Below, piece by piece: positions 7,197 to 12,325 of a stretch of DNA of 12,325 nt (position 1 is the first letter of the stretch; every line of letters begins with the position of its first letter). Below the pieces are notes generated by a model that searched no databases, was not told the origin of the DNA, and saw nothing but the letters and a program-made list of their open reading frames with translations. A program made the position numbers and the translations under genes. Origin of the DNA: an uncultured Porphyromonadaceae bacterium (GTDB lineage: Bacteria; Bacteroidota; Bacteroidia; Bacteroidales; Muribaculaceae); the NCBI GenBank assembly GCA_947176615.1, contig CAMWRO010000059.1, forward strand, positions 1 through 12,325, given 5' to 3'.

Positions 7197-7296
7197 ACAA
7201 CATTTTCATTAACTTTTAGCTACCAATGGTTAAAAATAGCAATAAAATTCAGCCAAGCGTTATCAATTATCGACATTCGCCCTTATTTTAAAGCCG

Positions 7297-7308
7297 TTAA
7301 CATGTTAA
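7297..7308. promoter_or_regulatory. Perfect 12-bp palindrome TTAACATGTTAA, possible operator
   Basis: The 212-nt gap 7167-7378 contains, besides the promoter-like element and the nifJ terminator, this fully self-complementary 12-mer about 100 bp upstream of the envelope operon promoter. Dimeric regulators often bind such sites, but AT-rich palindromes of this size also arise by chance, so the call is tentative. Confidence 0.25.
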
Positions 7309-7321
7309 TATTCAACAGAAA

Positions 7322-7351
7322 GGGGTGGACAGTTACGGCACTGCCCACCCC
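7322..7351 (-). terminator. Terminator hairpin downstream of nifJ
   Basis: Inverted repeat with 12-nt arms (7322-7333 and 7340-7351), one mismatch, loop of 6 nt, and GC-rich outer ends (GGGGTGG/CCACCCC). In the minus-strand transcript it begins 27 nt after the nifJ stop codon and is followed by UUUCUGUU, a moderately U-rich tail. It probably ends the oxc-yfdV-nifJ transcript and insulates the envelope operon. On the plus strand it is followed by GGTCAAAAA, so it is not a good terminator in that direction. Confidence 0.75.
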
Positions 7352-7378
7352 GGTCAAAAATCAACGTCAAAACTATTG

Positions 7379-10300
7379 TTATTTAGCGCCGTATTGCTTT
7401 TGATAAGATAGTGCTGAATAGATTTGGTTGCAGTCTTGTTCCAGTTCAGGCTGGAGTATTCCGGCCTCACGGGGGTCGGTCATCTTTAAATCGGCATACC
7501 GGTTTTCACCGTCAATATAGGATTGCAGCGTGCCGTCGGGAGCCGGAGCGTCAACGGTCAGAGCCGTTTCGCCCCGGGCATATCTCTGAGGGTCAAACCG
7601 ATAAAGTGGCCAGTAGCCGCACTCGACCGCCCGGCGTTCCTCTACTATCGAGTGGCCCTGTCCCGCCTTGATTCCGTGGGCGATACACGGACAATAGGCA
7701 ATCACGATGGCGGGGCCCGGATAACGCTCGGCCTCGACAAGCGCGTCGATAGCCTGCTGATAGTTGGCACCAAGCGCGATTGAGGCGACATAAACGTTAC
7801 CATAGGTCATCATCATGCGTCCGAGGTCTTTCTTGGCGGTGCGCTTGCCGTCGGGCGAATATTTTGCCACGGCACTGCGAGGTGTCGCCTTTGAAGTCTG
7901 GCCACCTGTGTTGGAATAGCACTCGGTATCCATGACCAGAATTTTGACAGGCTCTCCCGACGCGAGTACATGGTCAAGCCCGGCAAAACCGATATCGTAG
8001 GCCCATCCGTCGCCACCTATCGCCCACACCGTCTTAGAGGAAAACAGGTCGGCGGCTTCATAAAGCTCCTTGAAGCGCGGATTAGCATCCTGCAAGGGAG
8101 CAAGAATCCCGGCGAGCATTTTCCCGGTCTCGGCCGACCGTTCAGGGTCATCCTTCGCATCCAGCCATGCCTCCAAGGGATTTTTCAGGTAAGAAGGCAC
8201 CGTCTCGTCGGCGATAAGGGCCGAAACCATGTCAGCCACCCTTGAACGACGGTGTTTCATAGCGACCAGCATACCGTAGCCAAACTCGCCGTTGTCTTCA
8301 AAAAGCGAGTTGCCCCATGCCGGACCGCGACCGTCGGGAGTCGCACAATAGGCGTTGGACGGGAAATTTGCGCCCCAGATCGAACTGCAACCGGTGGCAT
8401 TGGCGATGAGCAGGCGTTTGCCGAAAAGCTGTGTCAGCAACTTCACATAAGGGGTCTCGCCGCATCCGGCACACGCTCCCGAGAACTGGAGGCACGGCGT
8501 CTGTAACTGCGAGCCGTTGACAGTTTCGGCGGGAACGAGGTTGTCTTTCACGGCCACATGTTTCTGCAACCAGTCGAGATTGGGTATCTGCACCGGAAGC
8601 TCCTCCCCTATCGGCACCATCGTCAACGCATGTCCGGGACATATGAGCGCGCATGAGCCGCAGCCGAGGCAGTCTTCGACAAAAACCTGTATGCGGAACT
8701 GATTCCCTTTGAGTGCCGGGGCACCGTGGGCATCCTTGGTTATAATCCCGCCGGGAGCCGATGCCCGCTCCTCGGGAGTGAGGATGAAGGGGCGGATTGC
8801 GGCATGGGGGCACACGAGCGAGCATTCGGCACACTCGACACACTTTTCGACATCCCATCGCGGCACATTTGTTGCAATACGCCGCTTTTCATAAGCGGTC
8901 GTTCCCATCGGCATAATCCCGTCAGGCGAAAATTTCGACACGGGAATCATGTTGCCCAGACGCGCCATGCAAGGACGGTGTATATCGCGGATAAACGATG
9001 GAAGACCGGCAAGCGCGGCGGCATCGGCCGGACTGTCTTCGGCAGTCAGCCATGAATCGGGACAGTCGATTTTCACAAGACCGTCAACAGCCATGTCGAC
9101 AGCTTTCAGATTCTTTTCTACCACTGCGTTACCCTCGTGGCGGTATGTCTCGCGAATTTGCTCTTTCAGCCCGTCCATGCCGGTGCCGAAAGGAATTATT
9201 CGGGACAGATATAGGAATACTGTCTCCATCGGCATGTTGATGCGGGTCCCGAGACCCACGGTCGCGGCAATCCTGTCGGCATCGATATTGTAAAAACGGA
9301 TTTTTTTAGATGCAATCTGACGGCGCAGACGAGCCGGGAGTTTTACCGACATCTCATCGACGCTCCACGGGGAGTTGAGCACGAATATCGCACCGTCCTT
9401 GGCATTGTCGAGCAAGCGGAAACGGTTGACATAGGTGTTTTTGTGACACCCCACATAGTCAGCGTCCTGTATCCCGTAGGCCGAAGTGACAGGCTTGCGG
9501 CCGATGCGCAGTTGCGACACGGTGTAGCCGCCCGATTTCTTGGCCGAGTAGCTGAAATAGGCCTGAGCGTAAAACTCGGCCGAATTTCCGATTATGCTTG
9601 CCACCTGCTTGGTTCCTCCGACGGTACCGTCGGCTCCGATGCCGTAGAATATGCTCTGATAGGTGGTGTCGGCCGCAGTCGTGCGCACTTGCTCGGTGAC
9701 ATCGAGCGACAGATGCGTGACATCGTCGTCGATGCCGACGGTGAACACTTTCCGTGGCGACTCTTTCCGCGCCTCGTCGAAGACAGCCTTGACCATCGAG
9801 GGGTCAAACTCCTTGCTCGACAAGCCGAACCGCCCACCGATTACACGGATATCGCGCCCCGAACCGTAAAGCGCGGCCATCACATCCTGACACAACGGTT
9901 CATGCTGCGCCCCCGGTTCCTTGGTGCGGTCAAGGACGGCGACAGTCTTCACCGTCGGGGGCAGCGATTTCACAAATTCGTCAGCCGGGAAAGGACGGTA
10001 GAGACGTATCTTTACGACACCGGTCTTGGCATCGGCTGTCTCGTTGAGGTATTGGACAGTTTCCTCGACAACAGCCGCGCCTGACCCCATGACGACAATC
10101 ACAGTCTCGGCATCGGGAGCGCCGACATAGTCGACAAGGTGATACTGACGGCCTGTCACCGAGGCCACGCGGTCCATCGCCGACCGGACGATTGACGGGA
10201 ATGCGTCATAATACTTGTTCTGAGCCTCTCGGTTCTGGAAATAGACATCGGAATTCTGAGCCGAGCCTCGGAGGTCAGGATGCTCGGGATTCATGGCTCG

Positions 10301-10912
10301 ACGGCGAAACTCGGCAACCTTGTCCCAGTTGACAAGCGGACGCATGGACTCGTAGTCAATCACCTCGATGGTATCCATCTCGCCCGAAGTGCGCCATCCG
10401 TCAAAAAAATGAAGGACAGGGAGCGAACTGTCAATCGCGGCAAGATGAGCGACGAGTGCAAGATCCATCGTCTCCTGAACCGAGGCCGAAACGAGCATGG
10501 TAAAACCGGTGGCACGACATGCCATCACATCCTGATGATCCCCGAATATCGACAGCGCCTGAGTGGCTATCGACCGGCATCCCACATGGAAAACCCCGGG
10601 GAGTAACTCGCCCGAAATCTTGTACATGTTGGGAATCATCAGCAATAACCCTTGAGAGGCAGTAAAGGTCGTGGCAAGCGCACCGGCGGCAAGCGCACCG
10701 TGAACGGCGCCGGCCGCACCCAGCTCGCTTTCCATCTCCTTGACCTCAAGAGCCTGCCCCATGAGATTGCGACGGCCGGCCATAGCCCATTTCTGAGCAG
10801 TCTCACCCATCGAGGCTATCGGTGTTATAGGATAAATCGTGGCCACGTCGCTCAGTGCAAACGCCACATGTGCGGCGGCCGTGCATCCGTCAAGTATAAG
10901 TTTCTGCGCCAT
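7379..10912 (-). CDS. nifJ: Pyruvate:ferredoxin (flavodoxin) oxidoreductase, single chain
   Basis: 1177-residue homodimer-type PFOR, which converts pyruvate and CoA to acetyl-CoA, CO2 and reduced ferredoxin in the cytoplasm of anaerobes. Numbered from the ATG at 10912: the pyruvate-binding YPITP loop with Thr30 (27-31), the CRSIATQALSIFGDH segment with Arg113, two [4Fe-4S] ferredoxin motifs CxxCxxCxxxCP (Cys691-701 and Cys748-758), the proximal cluster cysteines (Cys814 and Cys817 in GACAGCGE, Cys842 in ATGCSSIWG, Cys1076 in CPCIAHG), and the thiamine diphosphate site GGDGWAYDIG (967-976) and YSNTGGQ (999-1005). The positions track the Desulfovibrio africanus enzyme within a few residues. A GTG 33 nt upstream is in frame, but MAQKLILDG is the normal family start and has AGGAG just before it. 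It is 74 nt from yfdV and may be co-transcribed. Small deviations from the usual motifs: YPITPIASMGE instead of the common SSPMGE, and an extra Cys two before Cys1076. Confidence 0.96.
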   Translation of the reverse strand: MAQKLILDGCTAAAHVAFALSDVATIYPITPIASMGETAQKWAMAGRRNLMGQALEVKEMESELGAAGAVHGALAAGALATTFTASQGLLLMIPNMYKISGELLPGVFHVGCRSIATQALSIFGDHQDVMACRATGFTMLVSASVQETMDLALVAHLAAIDSSLPVLHFFDGWRTSGEMDTIEVIDYESMRPLVNWDKVAEFRRRAMNPEHPDLRGSAQNSDVYFQNREAQNKYYDAFPSIVRSAMDRVASVTGRQYHLVDYVGAPDAETVIVVMGSGAAVVEETVQYLNETADAKTGVVKIRLYRPFPADEFVKSLPPTVKTVAVLDRTKEPGAQHEPLCQDVMAALYGSGRDIRVIGGRFGLSSKEFDPSMVKAVFDEARKESPRKVFTVGIDDDVTHLSLDVTEQVRTTAADTTYQSIFYGIGADGTVGGTKQVASIIGNSAEFYAQAYFSYSAKKSGGYTVSQLRIGRKPVTSAYGIQDADYVGCHKNTYVNRFRLLDNAKDGAIFVLNSPWSVDEMSVKLPARLRRQIASKKIRFYNIDADRIAATVGLGTRINMPMETVFLYLSRIIPFGTGMDGLKEQIRETYRHEGNAVVEKNLKAVDMAVDGLVKIDCPDSWLTAEDSPADAAALAGLPSFIRDIHRPCMARLGNMIPVSKFSPDGIMPMGTTAYEKRRIATNVPRWDVEKCVECAECSLVCPHAAIRPFILTPEERASAPGGIITKDAHGAPALKGNQFRIQVFVEDCLGCGSCALICPGHALTMVPIGEELPVQIPNLDWLQKHVAVKDNLVPAETVNGSQLQTPCLQFSGACAGCGETPYVKLLTQLFGKRLLIANATGCSSIWGANFPSNAYCATPDGRGPAWGNSLFEDNGEFGYGMLVAMKHRRSRVADMVSALIADETVPSYLKNPLEAWLDAKDDPERSAETGKMLAGILAPLQDANPRFKELYEAADLFSSKTVWAIGGDGWAYDIGFAGLDHVLASGEPVKILVMDTECYSNTGGQTSKATPRSAVAKYSPDGKRTAKKDLGRMMMTYGNVYVASIALGANYQQAIDALVEAERYPGPAIVIAYCPCIAHGIKAGQGHSIVEERRAVECGYWPLYRFDPQRYARGETALTVDAPAPDGTLQSYIDGENRYADLKMTDPREAGILQPELEQDCNQIYSALSYQKQYGAK

Positions 10913-10932
10913 AACTCCTGCTGTATCAAAGA

Positions 10933-10974
10933 GTTCACAACGCACTGTCAGGATAAAGACAGGGCATCGTGAAC
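10933..10974 (-). promoter_or_regulatory. Imperfect hairpin in the yfdV-nifJ gap
   Basis: Nested inverted repeats: GTTCAC (10933-10938) with GTGAAC (10969-10974), and CTGTC (10945-10949) with GACAG (10958-10962), with equal 6-nt interior segments in which three further pairs can form. The whole 42-nt element could fold into one long hairpin with an 8-nt loop. It starts 12 nt after the yfdV stop codon and ends about 20 nt before the nifJ ATG. No U run follows, so an RNA-processing or stability element, or an operator, is more likely than a terminator. Confidence 0.45.
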
Positions 10975-10986
10975 CATGCGTTTATA

Positions 10987-11958
10987 TTACAATGCGGTTG
11001 AGTGTACACAAAGGTCGGTAATCCAGATCCACAACGGGAGGGTTCCGATAAACAGTATAACTGAGAGAGTCAACGACGATGTGCCGGTTGCGACATAAGT
11101 GTCATACTCGTCGGCAATAATGATACCCGAAAATGCCGGAGGAAGGGCACAGGCCACGACAAGCATTTTCAGATTCAGAGGATCCATGTGGAAAAGCAGA
11201 CCGAGAAGGAGCACGAATGCCGGCATGACAAACATCTTGAGAATCGAGCCGAGAACAGCCTGCCAGTTAATCTGAACTTTGATGGCCGAAAGGGTAATAC
11301 CAGCCGAGAACACGGCCATAGAGGCATTGGCACCCTTTATAAGGTCAAACGAGGGACTTGCCCATTCCGGCCAAGGTATCCCGACCACAACCCAGACCAC
11401 AGCGAGAATAGGCGCCCATGCCACAGGTTGTTCAAGGGCATGAATCACGGGTTTCCATGCACTTTCTTTCTTTGTGGAACCCGGCTGCTGCTTTTCAAGC
11501 GACGCGTTCATCAGCGACAGTCCCACGGGGATGCCGATGGCATTGACCACGATACCGACAATCGCGACAACAAGCGCTACTGTAGGGGTGGTTCCGAAGA
11601 TAGGCTCCAGAACAGCAAAACCGAGGAACCCGATAGTAGGCGAACCGCTGATCAAAGCCGAGACAGCGGCATCGGCACCGGTATTGCTCTTGAACATTCT
11701 GAAGACGAAGTACACGAGCATGAAGATAACCATGATACCGACAGCCGATATAATCGACAGCTTGATATCCTTGACAAGCATCTCACGGCTTGCATCAACA
11801 ATCGACACAAACAATGCGGCAGGAAGGGCGTAATCAAGAACGACCTTATTGAATTTCTTGGCATCGTCGCCTGTGAATATTCCCTTTTTACCTGAAATAT
11901 AACCGGCAAGCATGACCACGATAATCGGGACGATGGCATATAAAATAATGTGTTCCAT
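10987..11958 (-). CDS. yfdV: AEC-family transporter, YfdV-like (oxalate-locus permease)
   Basis: 323-residue inner-membrane protein of the auxin efflux carrier (AEC) family, with about ten hydrophobic segments in two halves joined by a polar stretch (about 152-170). Conserved blocks are the half-site LDYALPAALFVSI (41-53), SGSPTIGFLGFAVL (104-117) and ALPPAFSGIIIA (271-282). From memory these blocks match E. coli YfdV almost residue for residue, much closer than they match the malonate transporter MdcF. In E. coli yfdV lies directly behind oxalyl-CoA decarboxylase yfdU, exactly the order seen here, with an 86-nt gap. The likely cargo is oxalate and/or formate, but YfdV's substrate has not been firmly shown as far as I know. 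The ATG at 11958 is the first in frame and starts the first membrane segment. Confidence 0.9.
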   Translation of the reverse strand: MEHIILYAIVPIIVVMLAGYISGKKGIFTGDDAKKFNKVVLDYALPAALFVSIVDASREMLVKDIKLSIISAVGIMVIFMLVYFVFRMFKSNTGADAAVSALISGSPTIGFLGFAVLEPIFGTTPTVALVVAIVGIVVNAIGIPVGLSLMNASLEKQQPGSTKKESAWKPVIHALEQPVAWAPILAVVWVVVGIPWPEWASPSFDLIKGANASMAVFSAGITLSAIKVQINWQAVLGSILKMFVMPAFVLLLGLLFHMDPLNLKMLVVACALPPAFSGIIIADEYDTYVATGTSSLTLSVILFIGTLPLWIWITDLCVHSTAL

Positions 11959-11992
11959 AAATAGCTGAATTTATGTTGGTTTTGTAATTGAT

Positions 11993-12027
11993 GACGGGAT
12001 ACACGTCCCGTCAAGGGCGTGTATCCC
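11993..12027 (-). promoter_or_regulatory. Overlapping alternative hairpins in the oxc-yfdV gap
   Basis: Two inverted repeats share bases and cannot form together. The longer is GGGATACACG (11996-12005) with CGTGTATCCC (12018-12027), 10 bp perfect, 12-nt loop. The shorter is GACGGG (11993-11998) with CCCGTC (12007-12012), 8-nt loop, and would be the promoter-distal one in the minus-strand RNA. The element begins 17 nt after the oxc stop codon and ends about 34 nt before the yfdV ATG. Neither stem is followed by a U run. This could be an RNA switch tuning yfdV relative to oxc, or a simple processing hairpin. Confidence 0.5.
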
Positions 12028-12044
12028 TGAATATAATATCGCGG

Positions 12045-12325
12045 TTATACCGTAATCTGCTGAAGGGGTGCCGGGTTGAGATAACCGATGTGACCGCTCT
12101 CTTTGCCGGAATCGGCGGCAAGCTGCACATCGATAAGACACGGTTTCTTGGATGCGATGGCCTCGGTAAGAGCCTTTGACAACTCGTCGGGGGTCTGGAC
12201 ATAGTAGGTCTGAGCGCCGAAAGCATCGCCCAGTTTGTCATAACGGGCATGGATGTCGAGCGTTGTCGGAGCAGGGTCGGCAGTCTTCTCCATCGGGACA
12301 CCGATACCGTTATATATGCCTCCGT
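12045..12325 (-). CDS. oxc: Oxalyl-CoA decarboxylase, C-terminal part (5' end outside window)
   Basis: About 93 C-terminal residues of a thiamine diphosphate-dependent enzyme; the reading frame stays open to the window edge (GGIYNGIGVPMEK precedes the first internal Met), so the gene is partial here because of the cut, not broken. Oxalyl-CoA decarboxylase converts oxalyl-CoA to formyl-CoA and CO2, the second step of the Frc/Oxc oxalate pathway. Matches to the family, recalled from the E. coli (YfdU) and Oxalobacter enzymes: GGIY in the diphosphate/active-site region, the HARYDKLGDAFG helix, YYVQTPDELSKAL, KPCLIDVQ, and the C-terminal lid ESGHIGYLNP. The lid Ser is kept; the following basic residue is His as I recall for YfdU, where Oxalobacter has Arg. 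Other enzymes of the acetolactate synthase superfamily normally lack this ESGxIxxLN ending, which is the main reason for the specific call. yfdV follows after 86 nt. Confidence 0.88.
   Translation of the reverse strand, partial: GGIYNGIGVPMEKTADPAPTTLDIHARYDKLGDAFGAQTYYVQTPDELSKALTEAIASKKPCLIDVQLAADSGKESGHIGYLNPAPLQQITV

Noticed and set aside
9443..10084. Plus-strand open frame of 213 codons opposite nifJ
   Set aside because: Lies wholly inside the PFOR gene, whose conserved residues are all accounted for in the minus frame.
10913..10945. Longer nifJ reading from a GTG at 10945
   Set aside because: The extra 11 residues are not part of the PFOR family, and the ATG at 10912 has a purine-rich AGGAG before it.
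11188..11895. Plus-strand open frame of 235 codons opposite yfdV
   Set aside because: Highly charged translation rich in His, Arg and Asp without domains, an antisense image of a hydrophobic membrane protein.

Overview
The window looks like chromosomal DNA from a gut-type Bacteroidales; the family Muribaculaceae is my guess, not a proven assignment. The reasons are a conserved envelope cluster typical of the order (DUF6242 lipoprotein, PorG/DUF6089, UppS, BamA and two OmpH/Skp chaperones), promoter -7 elements of the Bacteroidetes TAnnTTTG type at 7189-7196 and 662-669, mostly weak Shine-Dalgarno sequences, and anaerobic metabolism (pyruvate:ferredoxin oxidoreductase). All nine supported genes are on the minus strand, so the window reads from right to left.

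Right half (12325 to about 7320), energy and oxalate metabolism. The window opens inside the 3' end of an oxalyl-CoA decarboxylase gene (oxc). It is followed by a YfdV-type AEC-family transporter and then a full-length single-chain pyruvate:ferredoxin oxidoreductase (nifJ). The pair oxc-yfdV is the same neighbour pair found in the E. coli yfdXWUVE oxalate locus. Both gaps in this block (86 and 74 nt) can fold into hairpins. A strong inverted repeat at 7322-7351 closes the block downstream of nifJ.

Left half (7200 to about 40), outer-membrane biogenesis. A promoter-like element just upstream of 7166 would start a run of six genes: DUF6242 lipoprotein, porG-like DUF6089 protein, uppS (undecaprenyl diphosphate synthase), bamA, skpA and skpB. 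Together they supply the lipid carrier for envelope polysaccharides, the outer-membrane insertase, and two periplasmic chaperones for its clients. The 190-nt bamA-skpA gap and the 99-nt porG-uppS gap carry related palindromic 'AATGCATAA' sequences. A second promoter-like element precedes skpB, and a perfect 20-bp inverted repeat at 41-85 ends the operon.

Most interesting points: (1) an oxalate-catabolism gene pair in a Bacteroidales background, directly followed by a PFOR that could feed it acetyl-CoA; (2) a predicted beta-propeller lipoprotein at the head of the BamA/Skp operon, which invites comparison with the BamB lipoprotein of Proteobacteria; (3) the palindromic repeats and alternative hairpins in the gaps. 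I saw no tRNA, rRNA, CRISPR array or insertion sequence.
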